Assembly (NCBI GenBank): GCA_035531475.1
Contig: DATKST010000034.1
Location: 9,698 to 73,697 of the forward strand
Source: CALCEB01 sp035531475
GTDB taxonomy: Bacteria > Acidobacteriota > Terriglobia > UBA7540
Length of the DNA stretch: 64,000 bases
Direction: 5' to 3'
This document shows, one piece after another, positions 1 to 8,025 of this stretch (its first letter is position 1; each line of letters begins with the position of its first letter). The translations under genes and the position numbers were made by a program. The notes below the pieces were generated by a model. The model saw nothing but the letters and a program-made list of their open reading frames with translations. It had not been told where the DNA came from and made no database searches.

Positions 1-453
1 AACCAGACTGCGCAGGTTATTCGGTTGTATCTTCAAGCTCTTCTCGCCATACTCAATGGACTTCTGCACATCGTTTTTCTGCTGGTAAGCGTTGGCAGCG
101 AAAAAGTAAAGGTCAGTCAGAATAGGACTATTGGGATATTTCTTCTCAAAATCCTGAACCAATTGGATGGTCTGGTCTGGGTCGAGCTCAGCCTGAATTT
201 TTTGCGCCGCTTTCACCTCATCCGGGGTCGGCTGGTATGCAGGAGCCGCAGGTTGGCTGTTCGCCGCTTGTCCATTGCCGTTCGGAGCCTGGCCATTCTG
301 GCCTTGCGCCGGCGGCTGGCCTTGCTGACCGTTGGGTTGCTTCAGGCTGGGCGGCGCCTGCTGGCTATTGTCGGCCTGTTGGCCGGGCATTGCCAGGGGC
401 ATTGCCAAAATGACGGCCACAATCCAGAGCGGCCGGCGCTGTGCGTTTTTCAT
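1..453 (-). CDS. Secreted TPR-like protein, truncated by the window edge
   Basis: The frame runs from an ATG at 453 through position 1 without a stop, so the C-terminal part lies outside the window. The visible 151 residues begin with a short basic stretch and a hydrophobic signal peptide (about residues 1-25, ending near PGQQ). A low-complexity linker rich in Gln, Asn, Pro and Gly follows (about 26-72), as is common in exported acidobacterial proteins. The last ~70 residues look helical and TPR-like, with elements such as FEKKYPNSP and the repeat-like QKNDVQKSIEYGEKSLKIQP. The likely role is a periplasmic or surface scaffold for protein contacts; no specific function can be assigned. It lies downstream of the sigma/anti-sigma/TPR operon on the same strand but is separated from it by a palindromic repeat. 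Confidence 0.75.
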   Translation of the reverse strand, partial: MKNAQRRPLWIVAVILAMPLAMPGQQADNSQQAPPSLKQPNGQQGQPPAQGQNGQAPNGNGQAANSQPAAPAYQPTPDEVKAAQKIQAELDPDQTIQLVQDFEKKYPNSPILTDLYFFAANAYQQKNDVQKSIEYGEKSLKIQPNNLRSLV

Positions 454-589
454 GTGTCTTATCTCCAATACGATTGAAGGTGAACCCCGTTGATTTTCTG
501 AGCCTATCCGAAAGCCCTTCCACTGTCAATCCGGGCGTGGAACTCAAATCAAAACAAAAATCAGTACCAGGTGCCCTCCAGACTAACCA

Positions 590-653
590 GGATTATTCAC
601 GAAGCCTTATTCGAAGACCGGAAGGGCACGGTTTTAACCGTGCCCTTCCGATC
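590..653. repeat. Intergenic palindromic repeat (GGATTATTCACGA family), copy 1
   Basis: The copy begins with GGATTATTCACGAAG and contains a near-perfect hairpin with arms at about 620-633 and 636-649 (GGAAGGGCACGGTT and its complement). Related copies lie near 28804, 41101 and 49510. It sits between two same-strand secreted-protein genes and may act as a transcript-end hairpin. Confidence 0.6.
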
Positions 654-716
654 CTCCATGGGAGCTTCATAAATAGTCCAGATTAAAGTCGTCGGCCTGC
701 CTGCATCATCCGTTTG

Positions 717-2231
717 TTATTTTACCCCGAAGGGCAATCGCAAACCGGCTTGAACCGCCAGGAGCGCCTCTGGAAAATTAGCCGCCGTGACCGAAGCCTC
801 CCGGTATTGCTCAAGCGCGTCGGACCTTCTATCTTCAAGGTCATAGAGTCGCCCAAGATAGATGTGCGACCACGTCACGATGCGCACATTGCGAGCTACG
901 GCCAATGTCTTCTTAAAGTATTTCTCCGCCATGTCCGGTTTGCGTGTGTTCGCCGCCGCCACCGCCATCCCGTAAAGGGCCTTGACATTTCGGGGATCAT
1001 TTTTCTGAAGCACTTGCTGGAAGATGACCTCCGCTTCCTGGTATTTCCCCTGGTAAATCAAGTCGTCCCCTTGTTGGAGCAATTGGTTCCTTTGGCTCAG
1101 AACCACCGGTTTACGAACGGACGTAGCCCGGGCTGGTGGAGCGAACTTGTAATCTGCGAATTTCGCCTCCAACTTTTTCACATGAATCCCATCGATCATT
1201 TGTTTGTAGAAGATGCTCATGGCGGCCGGCTGTTTCTGGTAATCGCTGAGCTCGCGATAGAAGTAAGGGGTCAGGATCAGACCCGAAGCCATGCCGCTAT
1301 CGACCTGTTTTTCTGCATCTTTGGGCTTGTCCATATGCAACTCGACGGCACGAATCAGGCACTCCGTGACCAATAGGGAGAAATCACTCTTAAAGTCTTC
1401 TCCAAGCGCCGGAGACTGGCGGGCGATGCTTTGCAGCGCGGCCTTGTCTTCAATATCTGCGCCAAACTTCACTGCCAACGGATCCAGAAGAAAGTGGAGG
1501 TATTGATGCCGGATATCGTCGAGCTTCAGATTCTTCGAAGGCGTCACAACCACGTAGTAGTTCTCGCCGTAAATACGGGCCTGAACCTGGTCCGGGGCGC
1601 CGAGCAGTGCTATGAAAATGGTATAAGTTCGTCCCAGGTAAGAGCCCGCGGGGAAACGGAGATAAGCGTCGCTCAGCTCAATGTCGCGCCGCACCTGCTC
1701 CCGGTATCTTCCTTGTGCCAGCTTGTAATTGGGCTGGAGACGGGACCACAGGTCCAGAAGGTTCGCCTGGCGATAGAAAGTCTTGAGGAGCGGGATGAGG
1801 CCCGCCACCGCTTTTGCGTCCGGGGGCAAATCTTTCACCGGAATCGTCAGCTTGAAATCCGGAGCAGGACCCAGGAGCAAAGCCAGGGAAATATACTGTC
1901 CCAAATCTTCGCCGGGATCGCCAACAATCTGATGATTTGAGTAAAAGAGCGAAATCTGATTGCGAACCGGCAGATTCTGGCGGGCCAAATAAGCCCTGAC
2001 CTCGCTCCGTGTATTTTCACCCGTATCAAAATTTGCGCCGGTGTTATAACCCGATGCCTCAAGCGCCGCGAGCACATCGAAGAGCTGCTCGCTGGATTCC
2101 AGAATGACATTGCCGGATGGATTCTGGCCAAAAGATATGATGGGAACCGACATCATGACCAGCAGCCCCAAGGCCATGAATAGCCCCCCGCCACCGGGAA
2201 ATCTTGAGAATGCCCGGAGGACTTTGCGCAT
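717..2231 (-). CDS. Secreted TPR-repeat protein of an ECF sigma operon
   Basis: A protein of about 504 residues. The chosen start (MRKVL at 2231) places a basic N-terminus and a long hydrophobic segment (LFMALGLLVMMSVPIISFG) as an export signal. An upstream in-frame start at 2336 exists directly after the anti-sigma stop, but it would put ~35 non-signal residues in front. The C-terminal ~130 residues contain TPR-like helical pairs (for example QGKYQEAEVIFQQVLQ and KPDMAEKYFKKTLAVARN). The middle region (about 70-370) has no recognisable family. It is the third gene after the sigma and anti-sigma genes with almost no spacing, so it is probably co-transcribed and may be an envelope effector or sensor of that sigma system. 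Function is unknown. Confidence 0.75.
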   Translation of the reverse strand: MRKVLRAFSRFPGGGGLFMALGLLVMMSVPIISFGQNPSGNVILESSEQLFDVLAALEASGYNTGANFDTGENTRSEVRAYLARQNLPVRNQISLFYSNHQIVGDPGEDLGQYISLALLLGPAPDFKLTIPVKDLPPDAKAVAGLIPLLKTFYRQANLLDLWSRLQPNYKLAQGRYREQVRRDIELSDAYLRFPAGSYLGRTYTIFIALLGAPDQVQARIYGENYYVVVTPSKNLKLDDIRHQYLHFLLDPLAVKFGADIEDKAALQSIARQSPALGEDFKSDFSLLVTECLIRAVELHMDKPKDAEKQVDSGMASGLILTPYFYRELSDYQKQPAAMSIFYKQMIDGIHVKKLEAKFADYKFAPPARATSVRKPVVLSQRNQLLQQGDDLIYQGKYQEAEVIFQQVLQKNDPRNVKALYGMAVAAANTRKPDMAEKYFKKTLAVARNVRIVTWSHIYLGRLYDLEDRRSDALEQYREASVTAANFPEALLAVQAGLRLPFGVK

Positions 2232-2336
2232 CGTGAAGTTGGCGGAGGATTGCAACAATGAGCAGAACAACTTGTTGGGTATGGCCTTTCTTGACTCCCG
2301 GGATAATCCGGCGGCTCGAATGCGATAAATCTTCAT

Positions 2337-2987
2337 CTATCCACGGACGTTGATCTCGCGCAGAGAAAGCAGCATCCGGCCTTTCGAGGGTCTGCCAAAG
2401 CAGGTGGCAGGCAGAAAGATGCTGAAATAGATCAACCGGTCAAGATGCTTCAGAATCTCCGGTGTTTTAGAGCCGGAAATGACCTGGTAGCCCGTGGCAT
2501 TTCCGTCCGGTCCGACTTCCGTCAACACCACCAGCGGCTGGTTCCCGGGATTGAAATCGAGCGGCGCCAGCGTCTGGACTTCTGGGGGAGTCGATAAGGG
2601 TAAGGGTACATCAAAAGTATGATTCACCGGGACGGTCAGCACCCGCAGCATCAGCGTGAAAAGGACCAACGCTGCCACCGCGCCCCCCGAAGCTGGCAAA
2701 AGAAGGGCGTGCATCGCATTATCCACCCTCACCCACAAGCGGCGAAGCACATGGCGATGCAATTCCTGTGAGACGCGGACTCTTAGCTGCAGATCGAGGT
2801 CCGCCGCCATCTCCCGGCGCGGCAAGCTGGCAAGATCCGAACTGAGCAGATGCGCCCGTTCCAATTCATTCCGGCAGGCCCCACAAAAAGAAAGGTGGTA
2901 GCGAAGGGAACTGCGAACCGCCGGGTCGCAGCCGTTATCCAAAAAGTCGGAGAAATGCCCTCGGATTTCCGCACAAGTCTCAAACAT
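2337..2987 (-). CDS. Zinc-finger anti-sigma factor
   Basis: About 216 residues from an ATG at 2987; an in-frame start at 3011 is also possible. The N-terminal domain carries the zf-HC2/anti-sigma signature: CAEIRGHFSDFLDNG followed by HLSFCGACRNEL, that is H-x3-C-x2-C, the zinc ligand pattern of ZAS-domain anti-sigma factors. A single hydrophobic segment (about residues 90-110, SGGAVAALVLFTLMLRVL) should anchor it in the inner membrane, leaving a C-terminal periplasmic domain. Its start overlaps the end of the ECF sigma gene by a few bases, the usual sign of translational coupling with a cognate sigma factor. It probably holds the sigma factor inactive until an envelope signal arrives. Confidence 0.85.
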   Translation of the reverse strand: MFETCAEIRGHFSDFLDNGCDPAVRSSLRYHLSFCGACRNELERAHLLSSDLASLPRREMAADLDLQLRVRVSQELHRHVLRRLWVRVDNAMHALLLPASGGAVAALVLFTLMLRVLTVPVNHTFDVPLPLSTPPEVQTLAPLDFNPGNQPLVVLTEVGPDGNATGYQVISGSKTPEILKHLDRLIYFSIFLPATCFGRPSKGRMLLSLREINVRG

Positions 2988-3642
2988 CTTGACCTGCCAT
3001 CTGACTGCCATTTTCTCGAAGCAAGCTACAAACCCTTTGCCGAAGGACTTCCCGGCCCCGCACCAACCGTGATTTCACCGTGCCTTCCGCCACACGCAGA
3101 ACCGCGGCGATTTCGTCATAAGAGAAGCCCTCGATTTCGCGGAGCAGGAGAACGGTGCGGAAAGGCTCGGCGACTCCTCTCAACGCGGTCTTCACCAGTT
3201 CCTGCCTCTCGGACTGCTCCAACTCTTCGTAGGGGGTCTTGACGCCCGAGCTCCAATCGAACCGGACGGCTGCCGGATCTTTGGCGTCATCATCGAGTGA
3301 AAAAACTTCCCGGCGCTTCCGCCGGAACCAACTCCGCCGGTAGTTCGATGTCTCGTGCACAGCAATCCGGAACACCCAGGTCTTCAGGCTGCTCTCCTCG
3401 TGAAAAGTCCGCACACTCCGGATGATTTTGACGAAGACATTTTGCAAAATATCGGCCGCGTCACTTTCATTCCCGATCATATGATAGACCAGGCTATAAA
3501 CAGGCTTCCGGTAAACTGCAAGAAGGTAAGCAAAGGCTTCCTCCGAGCCTGCCTTCAGCTCCCGCACAAGATCGGACTCGTCGGGTCTCGACGAGATGAC
3601 CCCTTCAAGGGGAATGGCAATGGAGCGCATGGTATCTGCCAT
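2980..3642 (-). CDS. ECF RNA polymerase sigma factor
   Basis: The 220-residue protein has the two sigma-70 domains of extracytoplasmic-function sigma factors. Region 2 covers about residues 45-115 (YRKPVYSLVYHMIGNESDAAD and a motif ending LKTWVFRIAVHETSNYRRS). Region 4 covers about 150-205 (FRTVLLLREIEGFSYDEIAA, then EGTVKSRLVRGREVLRQR, the helix-turn-helix that binds the -35 element). The divergent 30-residue segment between them is typical of ECF factors, which lack regions 1 and 3. It heads the operon with the anti-sigma and TPR genes. Regulation by the overlapping anti-sigma gene and by auto-activation is likely from family knowledge; no specific promoter was identified. Confidence 0.93.
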   Translation of the reverse strand: MADTMRSIAIPLEGVISSRPDESDLVRELKAGSEEAFAYLLAVYRKPVYSLVYHMIGNESDAADILQNVFVKIIRSVRTFHEESSLKTWVFRIAVHETSNYRRSWFRRKRREVFSLDDDAKDPAAVRFDWSSGVKTPYEELEQSERQELVKTALRGVAEPFRTVLLLREIEGFSYDEIAAVLRVAEGTVKSRLVRGREVLRQRVCSLLRENGSQMAGQDV

Positions 3643-4135
3643 GGCTTCAAGATAGCAGGCAAATGGCCGTCCGGCAATAGGAACATAGGAACAAGCATCG
3701 GCGTTGGGTGTTCACTCTGGTGTAGACACCTGCAAGCCAACTTTTGTTCCCCGGTTGGACGGGCCAGTGATGCATGTTTGACGGAGCGGAATCCGCGGTC
3801 GCAATAAACGGCCAATCAAGATCGTCCCACGAAGCGATCCCGAACACCGCTCCACTCCCTGATCTCACTGGACAGCGTCAAGACGATAAGCACGGGGACA
3901 TTCCTAATGGGGGTTGACACATCCTGGGGAGGTAATGGGTCAGTTTGCTGTAGCGGCGGTCTCTGACCGCCGGAAGCTGCTGATAAATAAAATTCGGCGG
4001 TCAGAGACCGCCGCTACAGAAGCGAAAATGTACCACTGCCCCTGGGGACTCTTGATTGACATAAATTTCCCAAAATGTTACAACCGGAATCGGGTTACCA
4101 GTTGTTGCGACTCGATTGAAATGTCCCTCCAAAAT
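3643..4135. other. Intergenic region holding a long inverted repeat
   Basis: No convincing gene is seen. The main content is a perfect inverted repeat (see 3948-4019), followed by the leader of the tRNA-Ala gene. Confidence 0.4.
3948..4019. repeat. Perfect 25-bp inverted repeat (GGCGGTC family)
   Basis: Left arm 3948-3972 (CTGTAGCGGCGGTCTCTGAC...) and right arm 3995-4019 are exact reverse complements around a 22-nt loop. Partial relatives of the arm occur near 4335, 28865, 46959 and 51212, so this is the best-preserved copy of a dispersed REP/MITE-like element. No open reading frame is inside. Confidence 0.75.
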
Positions 4136-4211
4136 GGGCCTGTGGCGCAGTTGGGAGCGCGCATGACTGGCAGTCATGAGGTCGTCGGTTCGATCCCGAC
4201 CAGGTCCACCA
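4136..4211 (+). tRNA. tRNA-Ala (anticodon GGC)
   Basis: This 76-nt cloverleaf starts GGGCCTG and ends CAGGTCC plus ACCA, so the CCA tail is encoded. The acceptor stem contains G3:U70, the identity element of alanine tRNAs. The anticodon stem CATGA/TCATG encloses the loop CTGGCAG, giving anticodon GGC, which reads GCC and GCU codons. The T-arm is GTCGG-TTCGATC-CCGAC. The D-arm region GGCGCAGTTGGGAGCGC is standard. Downstream DNA is accessory, consistent with tRNA genes serving as integration hot spots. Confidence 0.95.
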
Positions 4212-4274
4212 ATTTTTTCAACAAGTTAGCCTCACGACCTACCGAGCGGTAGGCCACATTGGGCCACGTCTGAT

Positions 4275-4530
4275 TTAGCATTCCTTCGGGTAAAAAGGGT
4301 TGTCACGCTGCGGTAGTGGTACGTTTTCGCTGCTGTAGCGGCGGTCGGCTTCGGTAATCACCCAAACGGTGTCACCGGTTGCCGTGCGGGTGCGCTTGCA
4401 GGTGAAGTGCATGCAGAGCGCAGGCTCCTTCTCACCTCCACGGACATGACCGCAAAGTTCGCGCCACTTCGGGAAAGTGGCGAGCGGGCCGGGCTGGATG
4501 CCGCGCTCCAGAGGACCTGCTCGAAAGCCC
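4275..4530 (-). pseudogene. Coding-like remnant of unknown family
   Basis: One minus-strand frame stays open for ~85 codons and ends at a TAA (4277-4275) but has no usable start: a stop lies just upstream of the first recognisable residues. The peptide has a protein-like composition (segments KWRELCGHVRGG, ALCMHFTCKRTR, GDTVWVITEADR) and looks like the C-terminal part of a gene whose 5' end is lost. I do not recognise the family. It lies between tRNA-Ala and a toxin-antitoxin graveyard, so it is probably debris of an inserted element. Confidence 0.3.
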
Positions 4531-4593
4531 CACGGATTTGGAGTGGTCTAAGACACTCCTCTAAGGTAATCTGATAATGAGGGAGGACGCCCG

Positions 4594-4875
4594 ATGGATC
4601 CCAATATTGATCCGCACCTGGTAAAGGCGATTACTGAACTGAAGGACGCGGGAGCTCGAGAGGTCTACGTGTTTGGTTCGGCTGCGAAGGGGATCTCTGG
4701 TCAAAACTCCGATGTGGACTTGGCGGTTTCAGGTCTGCCTCCGGAGGTTTTCTTCCGTGCGATGGCGCGGGCCGCGCGCGCATTGGGCCGACCACTTGAT
4801 CTGGTTGATCTGGATGAAGATAACCCCTTCAGCCTGCATCTGAAGCGCGAGGGGGAACTGCGGCGTGTCGGATAG
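4594..4875 (+). CDS. Minimal nucleotidyltransferase (MNT) antitoxin-type protein
   Basis: This 93-residue protein has the MNT active-site signature VFGSAAKG at about residues 26-33 followed by SDVDL (about 39-43), the GSx10DxD pattern of the polymerase-beta superfamily. MNT proteins of this size are known partners of HEPN-domain RNase toxins (HepT/MntA systems), where they neutralise the toxin by nucleotidylating it. Its 3' end overlaps by 11 nt a short frame starting GTG at 4865 whose first ~28 residues look like a HepT-type N-terminus. The toxin is truncated, so this MNT gene appears to be an orphan antitoxin. A purine-rich GAGGG lies a few bases before the ATG. Confidence 0.85.
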   Translation: MDPNIDPHLVKAITELKDAGAREVYVFGSAAKGISGQNSDVDLAVSGLPPEVFFRAMARAARALGRPLDLVDLDEDNPFSLHLKREGELRRVG

Positions 4876-4996
4876 GCTGCGCAAGCAGGTCTCGCTTGAA
4901 CTGGAGCAGATTGACCGGCTGCACGCGGCCCATCGCCCGTTGCTTGAAAGACGAAAGGGCGTCGGCCAATTCCGTCAGAACCCAAGCTGTCGTTAG
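4865..4996 (+). pseudogene. Truncated HepT-like (HEPN) toxin
   Basis: From GTG 4865 the frame reads VSDRLRKQVSLELEQIDRL and on to HRPLLER, typical of the first helix of HepT-like HEPN toxins encoded right after MNT genes. After LLER the sequence changes to an unrelated tail and stops at 4996, giving 43 residues instead of the usual ~140-150. The catalytic Rx4-6H motif that HEPN RNases carry near the C-terminus is therefore missing and the toxin must be dead. The breakpoint near 4945-4955 is shared with the minus-strand PIN remnant that enters from the right. Confidence 0.65.
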
Positions 4997-5103
4997 AATT
5001 GGCTGGGTCAATTGCTCGGAGATACTAACGGCCGTTCGTGGGCGGTGTCGTTGCTGTTCAGGAGAGCCAGAAAATAGACCGTTTCGGCAAAAAGAGGGTT
5101 CAC
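4930..5103 (-). pseudogene. Truncated, frameshifted PIN-domain toxin
   Basis: Read on the minus strand from a GTG at 5103, the sequence gives VNPLFAETVYFLALLNSNDT, a normal PIN-domain start with the first acidic residue displaced or absent. A frameshift near 5015-5030 follows. In the next frame it continues with LTTAWVLTELADALSS, the second conserved PIN segment with its Glu. Similarity ends near 4945, so the C-terminal half with the remaining acidic residues is gone. The start overlaps the stop of an antitoxin remnant (GTGA), the usual arrangement of VapBC-type operons. Confidence 0.6.
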
Positions 5104-5303
5104 TTCTTCGAGGTCCCGTGGATGTAATGATCGTGATTCGCGGCCCAGTCGGCGGGCATGTCATGAACGGCGCCGATGACATCCTTCAGCCTCTCCGACA
5201 ATGGACGCGGCAGGATTGGCTCAATCCGCACAGGAGTCCCTTCTGGAAGATTGGAGTCCGGCGGTAACAGTACCGTACCCTTCGAAACCTTTCCAAGAGT
5301 AAG
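5100..5303 (-). pseudogene. Antitoxin remnant of the PIN module
   Basis: The frame reads LGKVSKGTVLLPPDSNLPEG, then TPVRIEPILPRPLSERL and ends WAANHDHYIHGTSKK. The pattern (short strand, LPEGTxVRIEP, C-terminal NHDHYxHGT) is that of AbrB/DUF104-like antitoxins found directly upstream of PIN toxins. The only nearby ATG (5307) is in a different frame and the in-frame codon just upstream is TGA, so the start has been lost by an indel. The 4-nt overlap with the PIN start is kept. Confidence 0.55.
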
Positions 5304-5307
5304 TCAT

Positions 5308-5810
5308 AAGCCCACCACCTCTGCCAAAGTACGCGCTCTGGTCCGGTTCAAGAAATATCCGTGCCTCTAGATTACCACATGACCGGCACAATCGTGGCTC
5401 CTTCCGGTGCGCCGCGCCGCCAGCGCGCAGGAGCTTTTCCCATCTCGCCGTGCGCACAAGGAGCAGCTCTAGAAAGGGAAGATTCGCAAACGGAATCAAT
5501 GCAGGGAGCGACGCAGAGCTGTACCCTTCGGCGAGGGTGCAGTTGCTGAGCCGGGTAGACAGTCCTTGCGTCCAGGTCCCCTGTGTGCGAAAATCTCCGA
5601 ATTGGGGCCGACCATTGTTAGGAAGGCCCTACGCGCTTACACTCCATCGCACTTCGCGGCAAATTGGCCAATGGGTTCGGTAGAGTATCCTGCGCTGCCC
5701 GAATTCCGTGAAAAGCGTTCGGTCTGTCTCTGCGGAATCGGGCGCATTGCGCCCTTTTGGGGTTAGAACTCTGAAAAGGTCCCTGGCTACTGAACGGAGG
5801 GAGGCTCCCG
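5308..5810. other. Intergenic stretch without recognised gene
   Basis: Short frames on both strands have no protein-like features. I see no repeat, tRNA or terminator that I can support, apart from a purine-rich ribosome-binding site (GGAGGGA) just before 5811. Confidence 0.3.
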
Positions 5811-6842
5811 ATGACGGCCAAACGCGCTGGCTTCGTCCTTATCATCCTCACTTGCGTATTCGTGTGGCCCTTATACCCTCGGACCCTTCCCTTGAGAAAA
5901 GATAAGGCCCGATGGAAAATATATACAATAAAGAATAATGATACTGGAGAAACATTCAAGGTTCAATTGGACCACCGACCCACCGAAGTGGAAATGATGT
6001 CCTTAGAAAGTACGGAGATGGCGCGCCGTGCGGAGGAGTCGTACCGCCGTGCGAAGGCTTTAGTTGAGGGCGTAGAGAAAATCGCCCAAATCGAAGCTGA
6101 GTACCGGCCGCCTGGATTCAAAGAGAGGACGTTTAATTTTGCAGAAGGGGAACTGGAGTCGATCCCTGAAGCAATAGGCGGACTCGCAAGCGCGGTCGGT
6201 CATCCCGTGGTGTTCACTACCAGAACGGCCTCCGACCCTCTGTCAACTATTCCGTTCGTGTCCGGTTTTGGTGCGTTACGGCGACTTTGCCTGACTGGCA
6301 CCATATCACCAGCTTGGTTCGAAGAAGCGGGTAAAGACGTGGGCCTGGGCTCTCTCTTGGTACTACTCATGATCGCTTACGGAGTCGGAACCCTTGTGCT
6401 CAGATTGGTGCCTGACCTGCGATCAGCGCATGAAATTCGGTGGTTCTTTGGAACCCCTGTAATTTTGACTCGTGCGCGATGGGGAGCGGCAAGAAAGTGG
6501 GCTCGGTGGATTACATCAGCGCACGGTGTTGCAGGCGAAGTCCTTGCTGGCAAGATTTCGGCCCTCATTTGCATCGTTCTGCTTGCCATCTCGGCAGCCA
6601 CGACGTGGCCTCATGATTTTATTACAATCGTTCGCTTTGTTGTCTGCGCAGCGTCGATTTATTTGGCTTATACTGCCGTGGCGGCCCGAGAACGCCTGTG
6701 GGGTTGGCTAACCGGGGGTGCCGCAGTGCTTTTTAATCCTCTGCTTCCCATACGCCTGCAGCGGACGACTTGGCGGGCGCTCGATTTGCTAATGGGGCTA
6801 GTGTTTATGGCCTGGTTAGTTAGGCACCGGCACAATTCGTGA
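5811..6842 (+). CDS. Membrane protein with DUF6804-like C-terminus
   Basis: This 343-residue protein has an N-terminal hydrophobic segment (about residues 6-22, signal or anchor). A soluble region with a helix rich in Glu, Ala and Arg (about 65-95) follows, then at least four membrane segments (about 183-200, 250-268, 272-290, 300-340). The C-terminal stretch LWGWLTGGAAVLFNPLLPI resembles the small DUF6804 membrane proteins; that match is from memory and not searched. A clear GGAGGGA site precedes ATG 5811. It sits alone in an accessory region, in neither an operon nor a known system. Function is unknown; a fusion of a periplasmic sensor-like segment to a DUF6804-like membrane domain is possible. 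Confidence 0.65.
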   Translation: MTAKRAGFVLIILTCVFVWPLYPRTLPLRKDKARWKIYTIKNNDTGETFKVQLDHRPTEVEMMSLESTEMARRAEESYRRAKALVEGVEKIAQIEAEYRPPGFKERTFNFAEGELESIPEAIGGLASAVGHPVVFTTRTASDPLSTIPFVSGFGALRRLCLTGTISPAWFEEAGKDVGLGSLLVLLMIAYGVGTLVLRLVPDLRSAHEIRWFFGTPVILTRARWGAARKWARWITSAHGVAGEVLAGKISALICIVLLAISAATTWPHDFITIVRFVVCAASIYLAYTAVAARERLWGWLTGGAAVLFNPLLPIRLQRTTWRALDLLMGLVFMAWLVRHRHNS

Positions 6843-7017
6843 TTCGGTAGCCATTGAGTTTTGCCATCCGAGAGAAACCGGGGAAGGGGGAATTTCACCT
6901 TCGTTTCCGGACTGCCGCCATCGGCATGTGTTTTGCGAAAACCCGGACTGATGAACCTGTCACATTTTTGCTCAAGACTGACGGTGGCGGAGGTCCGGGG
7001 ATTGCCGGGGTGCCCAC

Positions 7018-8004
7018 CTAGCATTTCGACCCATCCACCCAGCTTTCGAAGTACTCAGAACCCTTCTGGACTTGCGCGAAGCCGGACTCCCGAAACTCAC
7101 GCGACACTCTGGCGCTGTCGCCCCCGCAACAAACAGTGAGAGTGGCCCTGCGATTGCCCCTACCGAATATGAGTTTTCGCGCCCGTTCGTCTGCCGCTGG
7201 GAAGCTGTAGCCGATGACCGCAATGTGTTCTGCCCGTCTCAGAGCATGCTCGGCTTGCCTCCAGAGCCCATTCCAAAAATCCTCCCGCGCACCGAACTGT
7301 TTATTCCGAGCGGGCAGGATCATGCTGCCCCCACGATCTACACCCCCACCGCTGAATCGAATGTCCCTGATTTTGGAATCGTACTCAAGAAACCCGAATT
7401 CCTGTGGCAGGATCACCGGTCGCGGACCTAAAGGATCCGTGTGCATCCCGAAGCTGAATCCCGTCCTCCCTTCGAAGAGAAGATCAATCCAGTTCGTACT
7501 GCCATGAAGCTTCAATAGCTTGACAGGCGATGCCGGCAATGAGCCGATGCCAAGATTGAAACCATACCCATCACTGATCTCCCATCTTCCAGCACGGCGT
7601 AATTCCCGCTCAAGCGAGACATCATAGTTAAAGCTTATGACAACGTCACCAGACTTTACTCTCTCGTTTGCAAACTGGCGATACAAAACGGCTTCATCGG
7701 CCCGCATCGAATCGAAGAATTCGCAGATTGCGTTTCGAAAGCCCTCAAGGATTGATTTGCACTTGGCTGGCGGAAGCAAGCTGACGGGACTACCGGGCGT
7801 TGGGTCCTCTAACTCCGTAATGACGAGTTCGAAGTCGTCCAGCGAAGATTGATCAAAGATGGCGTTCAGCTCATCCGGGTCGATCCAGTGTAAGTGTGGT
7901 TGAGGATTCTTCGCCGCCCATTGAATGAGGACTCGACCGAGGTCCTTGATGAGCGGGTAACCCACATGGTGCGATGCACCCGCGCCAAATATAAAAGCTC
8001 GCAT
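7018..8004 (-). CDS. SIR2-like domain protein
   Basis: The 328-residue protein begins MRAFIFGAGASHHVGYP, the glycine-rich NAD-binding start of SIR2-like proteins. It continues with the other conserved blocks: VISFNYDVSLERELR (about 123-137), KLLKLHGSTNWI (about 163-174) and HIAVIGYSFPAAD (about 262-274), the order found in prokaryotic SIR2 and SIR2_2 families. Many such proteins are NAD-consuming effectors of anti-phage systems (for example Thoeris, DSR, pAgo-associated SIR2), although this compact protein has no obvious partner domain. The gene upstream on the same strand (8026-8478) ends 21 nt before its start and may be its partner. Assignment of the fold is firm; a defence role is inference. 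Confidence 0.85.
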   Translation of the reverse strand: MRAFIFGAGASHHVGYPLIKDLGRVLIQWAAKNPQPHLHWIDPDELNAIFDQSSLDDFELVITELEDPTPGSPVSLLPPAKCKSILEGFRNAICEFFDSMRADEAVLYRQFANERVKSGDVVISFNYDVSLERELRRAGRWEISDGYGFNLGIGSLPASPVKLLKLHGSTNWIDLLFEGRTGFSFGMHTDPLGPRPVILPQEFGFLEYDSKIRDIRFSGGGVDRGGSMILPARNKQFGAREDFWNGLWRQAEHALRRAEHIAVIGYSFPAADERARKLIFGRGNRRATLTVCCGGDSARVSREFRESGFAQVQKGSEYFESWVDGSKC

Positions 8005-8025
8005 AAACTCGTAGCTTAAGAAGTC

